A stretch of 64,000 nt of DNA from Henckelia pumila (taxonomy: Eukaryota > Streptophyta > Magnoliopsida > Lamiales > Gesneriaceae). A program made the position numbers and the translations under genes. The first letter of the stretch is position 1; every line of letters begins with the position of its first letter. Where the stretch lies: positions 5,642,001-5,706,000 of the forward strand of contig NC_133121.1 in assembly GCF_033568475.1 (NCBI RefSeq), read 5' to 3'. Below, one piece after another: positions 50,130 to 61,546 of the stretch. A model generated the notes under the pieces. That model was not told where the DNA came from. It worked only from the letters and a program-made list of their open reading frames with translations, and made no database searches.

Positions 50130-50725
50130 AGAGTTAATTGGTTTTCAGTCCCTAAATTCAAAAGCAAATTAAGAATCAGTCCCTTGTCAGAAAAAATTTG
50201 TTTGCACTCCCTGACCCCACATTATTTTACTCGGATAAAATTAAGTACAAAACATTGAAAATATGGTACAAATACAAGATATTTGAGCACTAATTGTTCA
50301 AGATCGAGTACAAAAAATACAATTTTGAGTATAAAATCTAAACATATTTATTAACGTGAACTTGCAACATGTGTTTGAGTACTCAAAAATCATATATTTG
50401 TACCAGATCTAACACATTGGGTACTCAAAAATCACATATGCGTACCATATTTTCAATGTTTTGTACCGATTTTCATCCAAATAAGATAAATGTGTTATTA
50501 ATATCAATATTTTTTAGTACTCGAAAATTATATATTTATACTAGATCTAACACATTTGATACTCAAATATCATGTATTTGTACCATATTTTTCATGTTTT
50601 GTACCGAATTTTATCCGAAACAAAACATGTGGGCCCAGGGAGTTTAAACAAAGTTTTTTTTCTGACAGGGACTAATCATTAATTTTTGTTTAGATTTGGG
50701 GACTGAATTATAATTAACCGAAAAA
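50130..50725. mobile_element. Long foldback element with internal duplication
   Basis: The left arm (GTTAATTGGTTTTCAGTCCC ... AAAATATGGTACAAATAC, about 150 bp) is matched by the right arm in reverse (GTTAATTATAATTCAGTCCC ... AAATATGGTACAAATACATG). Poly-A preceded by G flanks both outer ends (GAAAAAAAAAA / GAAAAAAAAAC), a possible 9-10-bp duplication. The middle holds a unit of about 140 bp (TACTCAAAAATCAYATAT ... TGTTTTGTACCGATTTT ATCC) present twice in tandem. No coding sequence. A Mutator-type or foldback MITE is likely. Confidence 0.75.
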
Positions 50726-53606
50726 AAAACATGTTATGTGCAAACATCGATAAAATTCTATCTACCGAACATTTTTTGGCTTTAAAGAAGGGAAGGTCCA
50801 TCATAATAACTAGTGCATCGGCACTCGTGTTGATTGTTGAGTGTTTATAAAGTTTTTAAATTATTTTTATTTATATTTTTAATTAAATACAATATCATCA
50901 TTGTCAAAACTGATTGATAGTAGTATAAAATTGGAAGGTCAAATTCAATGTCTAATTAGTTCAATTTAAGCCCAAAACTTTAATTAGTTTCGAAATGAAC
51001 CTGGAACCAAGAAAATAATGTTAGACGCTTAAGTCAGAATCGAAAAATAAATAAGTGGAGAGGAGATCTTGGACACCCCTAAAAAATGAACCTAATGAGT
51101 TCCAAATGAAACGAGCAAACTCGATATTTATAGAAAAAAAATGTAGGAGATCACGCATATTCCATAAGAGACCACGTGTATGCAACTCGCGCTATTCATT
51201 CGGATCTCGCCCTCCTAGGGAGATTCAAAATGTGACCTCGCCCTTGAGGCGGACTCACCCACATCGTGTAGTCTCTACCCCAGCTACTCTCATCATTATC
51301 CTCAACTCTTCGAATCATCCCTACCTCCTCACCTTCCAGCCTCCTATGCTCCCCAACTCATAGACGACCTTTTATGAGATCCTTAGCACCTACTCGCCTT
51401 CGAAACTCTCAAACTCATCCCTAACTATTTAGCTACCTCTTAGCTCATCTTCACCCTTTTCACCTCTCTTGGCTACAATTGGTATAACTCTAACATGCCT
51501 CGTCTCTACCAACTATCCTCATGGACCGATCTTACCATTTTGAACTGGACCCAAGTCTTGTCCTTTAGTCATGGACGTCAATTGGGCTTAAACATGTGAT
51601 GCCTATTTGTGGGGTCTCATTAATGACTGATCATGTTGTAATTTGAAATGATAGAAAATGAAAATGGGAAAAAAAAAAACAAAAACAAAAACAAATAGAC
51701 CTCAAATTTGTCTCTATTAATTAATAGATTAAGCGCTGGAATCTTCAAAAATATTTTCTGTCTTTGCAAATTAACAGATGTATTGCATCAATTTATTATT
51801 ATCATTTTTTTAAAAAAGACCATCATATATTGCATGATTGTTCTATAAATTTATAATATCGAAATTGAAAATTTTGTGTATCCTCCAAAATTTCCGTAAA
51901 TATTAATTAACATACATTATGAAAATATAAAGTTATAAACCCATATAATAAGCAGTAAATAAATTTTGTAATAATACACACCATTCTTAATATATGTATC
52001 ACTATTTTATTTATAAACAAAAAATATATATATGAGATTCCCTATAAAATACAAGATTTATATCTATTATAGATAACTTGTTGGAAGGACAAAAAACTCC
52101 ATTGCTCAATGGCACGATAAAGTATATTTATAAAGTGGAAATTAGTCGTTTTAATTCCGTTCAATTTTGAATTTTGGTCTATTAAATTACTAAAGTTGGT
52201 CTTATGAATATTTTTACATATATAAACTTTACATTTTTTGTTATTATAATATAATTGTTAATCTGATATCGAAAAATATTGACATAATATAAAAAAAAAT
52301 TGTTGACTTTGCGAATCGAATCGATAAAGTTATAGAAGATCGAATCGCAAAGCGACAAACATACAAAATCATACCTATTAATTTTTGAGATTATATTTTT
52401 CCGTCGTTTTATTTATTATAATTGAGTTAGATGTTATTTCTATAAGTCCAATATGTGTGTTCTAAACTAGTTTATCAACATAGAAAAGAGAGGTATATAA
52501 TTAATATTCTCAGAATTTCTCTTCATTGTTTAGTTGAATTTCTCTTCATTGTTCATTCTATTATTTTGTAAATTAATATTGTAAAGAATTAGTTTTTTTT
52601 TTTTTTTGTTGAAGTAAAGTAGTAGTAAAGAATTAGTTTAATGAGTGCACCACAATTAGGGTCTCGAATAAGATTGTAATTTGTATGGATTGGAATCTCA
52701 TTGGGTTAGTCCACTGGGCCCTGAGAGATTAGTCCGTGTGGTTGGATAGTGGAACCATAGTCTGTTATCAATGGGCCAATTTGGCAATAAAAAAGGTAGG
52801 CCCAATGTGGATTCAACGACAATAATGGGCTTATGGAGCCGTAGTTGGGTTTGGCCGGTGGCCGGTACCTTAGACCAAGGTCCAGGACCCACGTGCGTTT
52901 TAGGAAGGACGGAACTATGACTTTGAATTCAGAAAAGCATAATCACCACGGACTTATATTTAATTGGTGCATATATTTAAAAAAATGATCATAAGTTGTT
53001 TTTCAATATAATTTTGAAAACAAAGTATGTATTTTAATTTTCTAAAAACATTTATAAATGTTACTTTAATTTAACCATACCGATTGATTTTTAATTATTA
53101 TAATTTGTTTTTCCTATGCAAATACGTACTTCAAGGATGAATCCAATAAAATACAACGAGCAACTGTGGTGCAATGAGTCAAGTTACTTGTAGCAACACG
53201 GTCAAAACTCAATCCGAGTTTGATTTGATCTAACACGATTATTTTTAGGGTTGAGTTCGAGTAGCTTGGATATTTATTCGATGACTAATTTTAAATTCAC
53301 AACGATGTAAATGTTGGAGTGGGCAATATCATATACAAATCCAGACGATACATACAACTCATTATTATAGTCAATTATATATATGCAGCATATATATATA
53401 TATATATATATACATATATATACTCAATATTAAATTTTTTTTGGAAGTTATTTAATAATAAATAATTTATGTACATACTACTCGAGGATGCTCTTGTTAG
53501 GCATATGAAGCGAGAGTCAAACACCGTCCACAAGAAGCCCCACATCCAACCACGCATTTCACACCAAATGCTCTTATAATACTCGGCTCTTTCTATGCTT
53601 TGCAGC
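50726..53606. other. Long intergenic stretch without recognised genes
   Basis: 51050-51640 is noticeably richer in GC and has open frames, with CT-rich runs (CTACCTCCTCACCTTCCAGC near 51325), but no domain can be read. 52690-52910 is another GC-richer patch with TTGGGCTTATGGAGCC-type words. A TA run lies at 53390-53420. Either GC-rich patch could be an old transposon piece. Confidence 0.35.
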
Positions 53607-53607
53607 A

Positions 53608-54022
53608 TTTACCGTTCATGGGCTCGAACCCCACCCATCCCATGAACGATTGGGTGAATCAGCGCCCACAGGGGCATAGGCGAGTTGGTAAGGCCTGAGG
53701 TGACGTGGGAAGAAATTCCCCAGCGTTGCGGGTTCGATCCTCGTGTGGAGCATATTCCTCATTGAAATATTTGGGGGTATGCTCTGGGGGTTGGACCATG
53801 TTGTTCCCTCAGGTCTCTGCCTACTCATGCAAATCCCTCGATTTAACTCCCACATAAGCCAATGAGCCTCTGACTCATATGAGATGGGGTCTCCTTCGGG
53901 GTCAACCCTTTTTATATTGGGTGAATCAGCATCTACCGTTCATGGGGCTCGAACCCCACGCTACAACATCTATCGTTCATGGGGTCGGACCCCACACGTC
54001 TCATAAACGATCGGGTGAATCA
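53608..54022. repeat. Short repeat unit present three times, first copy split by a SINE
   Basis: The unit ACCGTTCATGGGGCTCGAAC + CCCAC ... GAACGATCGGGTGAATCAG appears at about 53609-53663, 53936-53960 (shorter) and 53967-54020. CGTTCATGGG and CCCATGAACG within the unit are inverted, so each unit can form a hairpin. The SINE at 53664-53915 inserted at the end of the first copy. Confidence 0.7.
53649..53930 (+). mobile_element. Complete tRNA-type SINE with perfect 15-bp duplication
   Basis: ATTGGGTGAATCAGC at 53649-53663 and again at 53916-53930 flanks a 252-bp SINE (53664-53915). The head has an A-box-like ATAGGCGAGTTGGTAAGGC and a B-box GGTTCGATCC about 50 bp later, the RNA polymerase III promoter inherited from a tRNA. 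The body includes GGGGGTATGCTCTGGGGGTT, and the end is GGGGTCAACCCTTTTTAT, a T-rich terminus. The same family forms the host element of the nest at 32347-40491. Confidence 0.9.
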
Positions 54023-54136
54023 GAGAAAAAGCCATAATACTCTCTTTTGCAATAAAAATAGAATACTATATAGAATTAAATTATTAATTTGACCACGTTC
54101 CAATAATATAAAATATGATAGATGTGTAATTATATT

Positions 54137-54157
54137 TTTCTATATATAATACACGTG
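54137..54157 (+). promoter_or_regulatory. AOC core promoter: TATA box and G-box
   Basis: TATATATAAT at 54141-54150 is followed at once by a G-box, CACGTG (54152-54157), about 85 bp before the ATG. MYC2-type bHLH factors bind CACGTG and drive jasmonate-induced AOC genes in other plants. Motifs are seen; regulation is inferred. The G-box lies downstream of the TATA box, which is unusual for an activator site. Confidence 0.55.
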
Positions 54158-54241
54158 GTTGCATCAATAGATCAATAATCAAGCTCACATACGAATCTTG
54201 AATAATTTTTCACCACTTTCTCCGATCCAACTGAACTAGTA

Positions 54242-55182
54242 ATGGCTGCTTCATCGGCTTCCGCCGTTCTCAAGGCCAACCTCCTTCCATCTTCCACCAA
54301 GCTTCCGCCGGCCGCCGCCGCCGCGGGTTCCTCACTCCAAAAGCTCCTCTCATTCAGCCCATCTAACACGAATTCCTCAATCATCCCCAAGAAACTCGCA
54401 AGAGCTTCCACCAGAAGATCCTTATCATGCAAGATCCACACCGAGAGCCACCCCAAAGATTCAAGATCCGGTAACTACATGATGTCTTTTAATTTGTAGC
54501 TGAAAAAGAAAATGGCAAATTTTACTGTGTAATTAACTTTCTGGGTTTGATTTCGTTGCAGTTTCGGGTAAAGTTCAAGAACTGAAAGTGTACGAGATCA
54601 ACGAGCGGGACCGTGGCAGCCCAGCTGTTCTTCGCCTGAGCGGAAAGCCTGTAACTGCTCTCGGCGATCTCGTCCCTTTCAGCAACAAGGTGAATCAAAA
54701 AGTCAAATGATTCAAATCTGCAATTTCCAAAATCAAATCAAAAACCCATCTGAAATAACTGAATAATTTCTTCGATTCAGGTTTACACAGGGGACCTGAA
54801 GAAGCGCGCCGGGATAACGGCCGGAATCTGCGTGCTGATCAAGAACGAGCCGGAGAAGAACGGCGTTCGTTTCGAAGCAATCTACAGTTTCTACTTCGGA
54901 GATTACGGACACATAGCTGTGCAAGGACCGTACTTGACCTACGAGGACTCGTACCTCGCCGTGACCGGCGGCTCCGGCGTGTTCGAGGGGGTGTACGGAC
55001 AGGTGAAGCTCCAACAGCTCGTCTATCCTTTCAAGCTGTTCTACACTTTCCAGCTGAAGGGCATACCCGATCTCCCCGCGGAGCTGTTGGGGAAGGCGGT
55101 GCCGCCGTCGCCGGAAGTGGAACCCACCGCCGCTGCTAAAGCTTGCGAGCCGGGCTCCACTCTTCCGAATTTCAGTGATTAG
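54242..55182 (+). CDS. AOC: Allene oxide cyclase, chloroplastic
   Basis: Converts the unstable allene oxide 12,13-EOT to cis-(+)-OPDA, the first stereochemically fixed jasmonate precursor, in plastids. Exons 54242-54470, 54562-54689 and 54781-55182, in phase with GT-AG borders, give 252 aa, the usual precursor length. Residues 1-76 are a Ser/Ala/Lys-rich transit peptide. The mature part starts near [20 protein letters not shown] and continues with [30 protein letters not shown] (the conserved Cys of the barrel pocket), [20 protein letters not shown] and [20 protein letters not shown]. These are the strands of the eight-stranded AOC barrel; the enzyme acts as a trimer. The Glu of YEINERDRG and the Pro of GSPA are present, matching the known active-site residues. 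No defects seen. AATAAA at 55220-55225 is a likely polyadenylation signal. Confidence 0.97.
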
Positions 55183-56149
55183 AGGGGAGTGTCAGAGTTT
55201 AGGGCGTGTTTGGCTGTGGAATAAACTTTTCTTTTTTTGCCTACCAAATTGATTGTTTGTTGAGTGATTATGATAATTATTTAAATTAGTAGGGGTGTAA
55301 TATGCTTTCTAATATAATATAATAATTTTTAATTATTAATTGTTGAAAATATATTTTTACATTTGAAAAAATACCAACAATGAATGAAGTGTGTTCCGCA
55401 CTTTAAATGGAAAAGGTGTGTGAAAAGGACATATCGCACTACTTATTGTTTTTTTACTTAATATTTTTTTTATCAATCGACAATCATAATAACATTTTTT
55501 TTTTTCATGACATGAATAAATGCTGCGTAATGGACTTAAGAAAATTTTTTAAGTGATTTTTTTTCCCAATATCCGTGGAATCATGTAGTTTCACTTCCAT
55601 TTAACCCTCTTTAGTTTTATTTTTCTAATAAAAACTAAATTTCATAATTATTTTATTATATAATTTTTTACCAATTTGTTTAATTGTCCCAGTTGGGATT
55701 TGGTTTGGGCTCATTTAAAACGATGATTAATTTTTCTACGACTTTCAGCGAATTGCTAATTACAAAAAGTTGTATCACTTGATATTATAGAATGAATCTT
55801 TATTCCTTAAGTACGTATATTGAATTAATAGACGATCTCACGTATATATACACGTCGGATAAATCGATCTGATCCATATTTGCAATGTAAAAAAATATTT
55901 TGATATAAAAAATATGTTTTTAATGAGTCGGGTCGAATATTCATCTCACCAAATTAATCCGTAAGATGATCCAATAAAAATTTGGTTATAAGAATCCCTG
56001 GTTCACGTGACGAACCTCGAAGAGAAATGTACGTTTGAACCATTGCCATCATTAGATGCACATATTCGGATATTTGGGCCGGGTCAACATGACCAAACCC
56101 AATGTGATTTTTTATTTTATACACAAAGATGGAAATAATAATAATAATA

Positions 56150-56180
<31 letters not shown>

Positions 56181-56471
56181 AAACTTTGAATTTAGCAATT
56201 TGGTCGGCCCAACCATAAAACCCAAAGTAGAAAAAAAGAAAGACAAATGGTAAAGCAAAATATTTTATGCCTCACAACATCGGCCTAACGTGTTTCTTGC
56301 CCATAGGTGGTTCATGACTTGTTTTAATTTTGTTTTCAGTTTTCTTCTATTGTGATATCCAATGAATGAACTCATCACCTGTGTAGATCTAATTGGAGTC
56401 CATAGCTAAGAAACAAGGCCCGGACCCAAGTCTAAATGTTTAGATTGGCCCATGGAAGTAGGTGGTTGAGG
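55183..56471. other. AOC 3' region and AT-rich spacer
   Basis: 3' UTR followed by AT-rich DNA. 55830-55975 (GACGATCTCACGTATATA ... CCGTAAGATGATCC) is a degenerate relative of the TGAGACGG MITEs. A TA run lies at 56151-56175. No gene. Confidence 0.5.
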
Positions 56472-56609
56472 TAGGGATGGCAACGGGGCGGGGCGGGGAC
56501 GGGTTTGCCATCCCCATCCCCATCCCCGTCCCCGAATTAAAAACTCATCCCCGTCCCCATCCCCGGTTCTACATATTCGGGGAATCCCCGTCCCCGAACC
56601 CGTGGGGAC
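56472..56609. mobile_element. Left part of a hAT element (TAGGGATGGCAA end)
   Basis: TAGGGATGGCAACGGGGCGG followed by CCCCATCCCC/CCCCGTCCCC repeats is the same type of terminus as the element at 32549-33159. Its right end is not found; the sequence changes at about 56610 to the tail of an Athila-type element. It is therefore a fragment at a junction. Confidence 0.65.
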
Positions 56610-57348
56610 TAATTTGAATAGCCTATACACTATTTCCTACCTTTAAGGGAGTAATTTGAATGCTAAAATGTTTATGCTCCTAGTTTTATTTGTGAGAGAG
56701 TTGTGAAAAAGTTGAGAAATGAAATGAAGGGAAATAGAAGTGGAATTGTGAATGAAAAAGGAGTCGTAATTGGGCATAAAAATATGAATTACTCCTTATT
56801 TTTGAATTCTTATCCTTCATTTGTAGCCATGAGTCAGGCCTTACATTATAAGCTGAATAAGTCCTAATGACCGAGTCTCAGTTGCCCAATATACTAGTGG
56901 AGAAGAGTTGCGAGAATTTAGCCTATGGACTGTTGATTGATGCTGTTAATGATTATGAATTTTGATCTAAACACGCACACACTATTATTCGTTGCATTTA
57001 CCTATTTATGAGTGTTTTTGATTTATATCCTATTTTTGATCCTATTGCTACCTTGAAAAGACCTCATGATCTATGAATGTTTGAATTGAATTCGGATGAA
57101 GGTGTTTTGAAACGTTAGTTGCGGAGATTGTGAGTTTATGCGGTTATTTTGTTCTGGCTGAAACTTTCAAGTGTTAGTAGGTTGGATATGATTGGAATTG
57201 ATATTTTTTTTGAAATAATTGATGAGGCCATTGTTCCATATTATTTTTTGGCTATTTTTGTTGGTTGTTGGGTAGTAGTAGTTTTTGAAGTAATTTGGAA
57301 TTTAATAATTTTGCTCGGGACTAGCAAAAGTCTAAGTTTGGGGGTATT
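56610..57348 (+). mobile_element. Tail of an Athila/Tat-type Gypsy element (upstream copy)
   Basis: This stretch is about 95% identical by eye to 62700-63187, and also shares 62345-62440 and 62533-62700. It ends with the purine tract AAGTTTGGGGG (57334-57344) directly before an LTR start, so it is the 3' end of an element's internal region. It has no clear coding domain; a 74-codon frame at 57149-57373 is repeated at 62988-63212, hydrophobic, and probably not a gene. Confidence 0.75.
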
Positions 57349-58139
57349 TGATAAGTGTATTTTATACACTTAATTTATATATAATTTTAATTGTTAATTG
57401 ATTGTTTCGAGCAGATTTATGTTGTGTTGTGTTGTTTTTGTGCTTGCAGAGAATTATTGAATTATTGTGAAAAAGAGAAGAAAAATGATTTAAAGAGAAA
57501 ATGGAGAAAAGGAATTAAAGGATAAAAGAAAAGAAAGAAGAAAGAAAAGAAGAAGAAAAGAAAAGGAACGCACAGAGATAGGAATAGTGTTGGGCTTTCT
57601 TTAATGGGCCAATCTTTAACGCTTCTTGTTAGCGCTTCTTCAAGAGCTAACGCGCAATGCTATGTTTCTGGGAGAATTGAGATTTCGAGTTGAAAGCGCG
57701 CCCGCGCCGTCTATTGAGCGTCCGCCCCGTTGCTGGATTGGAAAGTTTTATTAAATCGGGCAATTAATTCTTGGGCTTGATTTTGTGGGCTTTTGCTGAG
57801 CAATATAAAATGAATTGAATCAGACAAATTGGAAAGAGGAGCCGCCACAATATTTTACACAGAAATCAGAGGGTTTGATAGTGTGATTTTCCTGAGGATT
57901 TTTCTGGAGCTTAACTGAAGAACAAAGACGGAGTTTGATAGTTCGGACACGGCATCGACGACGGATTTGTTTCTTTTATCTTTTATTTATTTAATTCTGA
58001 ACATGTTTGGATTTATGATTTATTGTTTTTAGAATATTATTATGAACTAATTTTTATAGTCTAGAGGTCGGATGGAACTTGGTGTAGACACTTTCATGAA
58101 TTTTTGATTTTATTGAATTGAGTTTCTTCTAAATTAATT
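57349..58139 (+). repeat. Athila-type LTR sequence, first copy
   Basis: Aligns with 63188-63970. Shared landmarks are TGTTGGGCTTTCTT, GCGCCCGCGCC-type words, GAGGAGCCGCCACAATATTT, GGTTTGATAGTGTGATTTTC and TATAGTCTAGAGGTCGGATG. A purine-rich (AAGAAAG)n stretch lies at about 57470-57570. Confidence 0.8.
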
Positions 58140-58142
58140 GCA

Positions 58143-59213
58143 GTGTTGCAATCCATGGAGACTAGTATTAGGCAGTTGGCGAACGCACTGAAGGACAACA
58201 ATCGCGGCCAGTTCCCTAGCAATACTGAAGTGAATCCCAAGGAGCAGTGCAATGCCATCGAAGTGCGGAGTGCCAAAGACGTTGGAGTTCAAATTCCTAC
58301 TGTTGCGGATAAGAAACTTGAGGAAAAAGTTGAGGAGAAAGAGAAGGAGCTTGAATCTGAGCCAAAACCGATGTATAAGCCTTCACTTCCATACCCGCAA
58401 AGGTTCAAGAAGAAAGCATTGGACGAGCAATTTTCCAAGTTCTTGGAGATTTTTAAGAAGATTCACATCAACATTCCCTTTGCTGAAGCTTTGGAGCAAA
58501 TGCCGAATTATGCGAAGTTCATCAAGGAGGTGATGTCCAAGAAGAGGAGGCTGCTAGAGAACGAGGTAGTAAATTTAACGGAAGAGTGCAGTGCGGTGCT
58601 CGAAAAGAAGATGCCACAAAAGCTTAAGGATCCAGGGAGTTTTACTATTCCTTGCACTATTGGCTCTTCTTATTTTAATAATGCACTTTGCGATTTAGGA
58701 GCTAGCATTAATCTCATGCCTTTGACTATTTTCAGGAGCTTAGGACTTGGTGAGGTGAAGCCCACCATGATCGCGTTGCAGTTGGCTGATCGATCTATCA
58801 CATATCCACTTGGAATCATTGAAGATGTTTTGGTAAAAGTAGATAAATTTATTTTTCCAGCGGATTTTGTTGTGTTAGATATGGAGGAGGATGCAAACAT
58901 GCCCCTGATATTGGGGAGACCTTTCTTGGCCACTGCCGATGCCAAGATAGAGGTGAAGAGAGGTGCATTGTCAATGGTTGTGGACGGTGAGAGTGTAATT
59001 TTTAATATATTCATGAAGTCATCTAACACCCCTATTGAAAAATTATGCTTGATAGAGCCGGTTATGAATTTGGAGGGTCGTTCAAAAGCCGACATTGCGG
59101 TTAATTCATCGAAGGAGAGAGCACCAAAACCACCAAAGAATAAGAAAAAAGCAAAATTTAAAAGGCGGTTCGTGGAATTTATTTGGCGAGTGAAAGAGAA
59201 GGGAAAGAATTAA
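58143..59213 (+). other. Gag/protease-type frame of the Athila-like element
   Basis: Fossil open frame of an Athila/Tat-type Gypsy element. It shows the end of gag (…PYPQRFKKKALDEQFSKFLE) and then the retropepsin-like part with CDLGASINLMPLTIFRSLGL and ILGRPFLAT, the form of the aspartic protease usual in this lineage (DLGAS where others have DSGAS). It is followed by GCTACTTGGGAGGCAACCCA, a landmark found after this region in many Athila elements. Not a host gene. Confidence 0.8.
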
Positions 59214-59639
59214 TCCCGTTAAAGTCGGGCTGACGACTTTAAACCAAGCGCTACTTGGGAGGCAACCCAAGCATTTTCTTTTATTTTAATTTATTTGTTT
59301 TTATTTTTAGTTTAGTTTAATTTTTGTTATTTAATTGTTTTAAGTATTTTATTTTTTAATTTTATTTTCAATTTTTGAGCTTAATTTTTCTTAATTTTCA
59401 AAAATTTGTAGGCTCCAGAAATCTCAAATTCGAGCAAGCGGCGCGCCCGCTCCATTTATCGAAGCGCCCGCGCCTTACCTGAACGAAATAGGAGTTGTTT
59501 TGCGACTTAAAGGCCCGCCCGCGCCACTCTATTCGAGCGCCTGCGCCTCCCCTTTGTTGCACTGATACACGAACAGAGCATGACACCTGCCTAACTTGCG
59601 CCAACAAGATCACCAAGCGCGATAGCTCTTCCACCAGCA

Positions 59640-59895
59640 CAATCGCGCCCTTACAGGTTTCATCAGCGCTGCATCCTAGCGCTAACGCGCTCTCTCAATA
59701 ACGCTGCATCCTAGCGCTAACGCGCTCCTTTACCCCTCCACATCAGGCGCTATCGCGCTCCTTAATAGCGCACTCACAAGCGCTATCGCGCTCCTTTATG
59801 GCACTCCATCAAGCGATATCGCGCTCCTTACTAGCGCAACATCAAGCGCTATCGCGCGATTGAACATCACATGATTAGGCGCTATCGCGCAAGTA
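59640..59895. repeat. Array of AGCGCTATCGCGCT-type palindromic words
   Basis: About eight copies of AGCGCTAACGCGCT, GGCGCTATCGCGCT, AAGCGCTATCGCGCTCC or close forms are spread at about 25-40-bp spacing across 59640-59895. The core GCGCTATCGCGC is nearly its own reverse complement. Spacers are unlike each other. The words also occur singly in the LTRs (57620-57660, 63450-63490). Function unknown. Confidence 0.75.
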
Positions 59896-60382
59896 TTACT
59901 TCAGAAATTTAAAAGCCCACTCCAGAGTCTACTCATTCCACACTTTAGAAATCACGATCCCTCATTCGAGTCCATCTTTAAATCTCACACACTGGCACAC
60001 TCAACAAAATATCATCGTCTCAAGGATTTTGATCTTGATTACAAGGCAGAGATTCTCAGAATTGGTCTTGCTCCATCTACGCTTGTCGAGAAAGGGGAAT
60101 TTGGAGACTTTGGAAAATGTTATTCTTGAACGGTACAAAAGCTGAAATTTTATCTATTACATTTGATTCGTGATAAATGTTGTGATTTGAGGCTATTGGG
60201 TTGTCTGAGCTGTGGTGTTGAGTACGTTTGATGCAGTGAAATTCTATATCATTTTATTCGTGCCTACCAAGTGTTTGTTGAATTGCTTGGGTTGTATTTG
60301 AACGTTGGTTGCTGGAATTGTTTGGAGTTTAGTGCATTGTTTGAGGCATTTGATTTGATTTGAGTTGAATTATTGAGTTACT

Positions 60383-61546
60383 ATGCCACCGAAAACCAAA
60401 GGGAAAGGAGCAATTTCTTCATCCTCTGCTGCTTCATATGATAGACATAGATTTTGGAATGCCACAGCAGAGGAGTATTGTTTTGATGTAATGGAGAGAG
60501 GGATGCACAAAGAACGAGGAATGAGTTTGAGAGAGCATAGTGCGCCGGCGTTAATTGAAGCTAAGAGAAGAGTTTGGGAGACATTTGTTAGGAGTCCACC
60601 TGATGCTGTTATATCATTGATTCATGAGTTTTATGCAAATTTGATGGTCAAAGATGAGAATCTGAAAGTTCGAGTTCGAGGAAAATTGGTGCCTTTTGAT
60701 AAGAGTACAATTAACAGTCTCTATGAAATGCCGGATTTGGACATTTCTGATGATGAGTATGAGGTATTTAAGAATGAGTCATATCCAGAGAATATTGTAA
60801 TTCAGACTTTGTTTCATTATGGGGCGGAATGGAAGAGGAATACAAAGGATGAAGCTGTTACATTTCCATCCATCTTTCTTAGACGAGAAGCGAATAATTG
60901 GCATGAGTTTGTGGCTGCCAAAATTTTGCCATCTGGGCATACATCTGATGTGACTAAGGTTAGAGCTGGTCTTGTATACTGCATTGTCACTGGAAAATCT
61001 ATTGATGCTGGGAGGGTGATTCAGGAGTCTATTATTGTTGCAGTTAGGGGTTCCTCGACTATCAGTTTACCCCACTCGTCTTTGATTACTAAACTTTGCC
61101 GGTTAGCTGGTGTTGTGTGGGATGATACGGAGCAGATTCTTCCAATTCGAGGTCCTATAAGAATTACTGGTGTATTGAGACGGGACAAGAAGAAGAAAGC
61201 AGCCAGTACTTCTGAACAGGCAGCTGAACCACCGCAGCCCTCGGAGCCACTACCACACTTTGAGCCAGCACCTTCTCATTTGGAAGGACCTATGTCACTA
61301 CCGACGCATCCGACCACTGAGTATTCTACTCGTGATGATTCTACGGCCGTGCTTACTCAGATGAAGAAGCAGTGGAAGATGATGCGAGCACATATGACAT
61401 ATATGCATGACTTCACTGCCGCTCTCGCCCAGAATTATCCGCCCACTGTTGTGCCTTATCCACCTCCTCCGCAGTGGTCTTCTGATGATACTGTTGTTGC
61501 TGCACCTTCTTTCCATGGAGATGATGATGATGACGCCGAGTCCTGA
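60383..61546 (+). other. Putative plant transposon-protein frame of the Athila-like element
   Basis: Open frame of 387 residues with the layout of the 'putative plant transposon protein' domain (Pfam Transposase_32 type) found in Athila-like elements: FWNATAEEYCFDVMERG, SLIHEFYANLMV, VRVRGKLVPFDKSTINSLYE and KVRAGLVYCIVTGKSIDAGR. It ends in a Pro-rich and then Asp-rich tail. Function of this domain is not known. It belongs to the retroelement, not the host. Confidence 0.7.

Noticed and set aside
53664-53760. Possible tRNA gene
   Set aside because: A- and B-box-like words are present but no cloverleaf with acceptor stem can be formed. The 252-bp unit with a 15-bp target duplication is a SINE.
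57149-57373. Hydrophobic 74-codon frame repeated at 62988-63212 as a small membrane protein
   Set aside because: Both copies lie in the non-coding tail of the Athila-like element and run into the LTR. Their identity comes from the repeated tail; no evidence of coding constraint.
59640-59895. Possible CRISPR-like array
   Set aside because: Repeats are short, imperfect and of varying spacing, no cas genes exist, and the setting is a plant retroelement.
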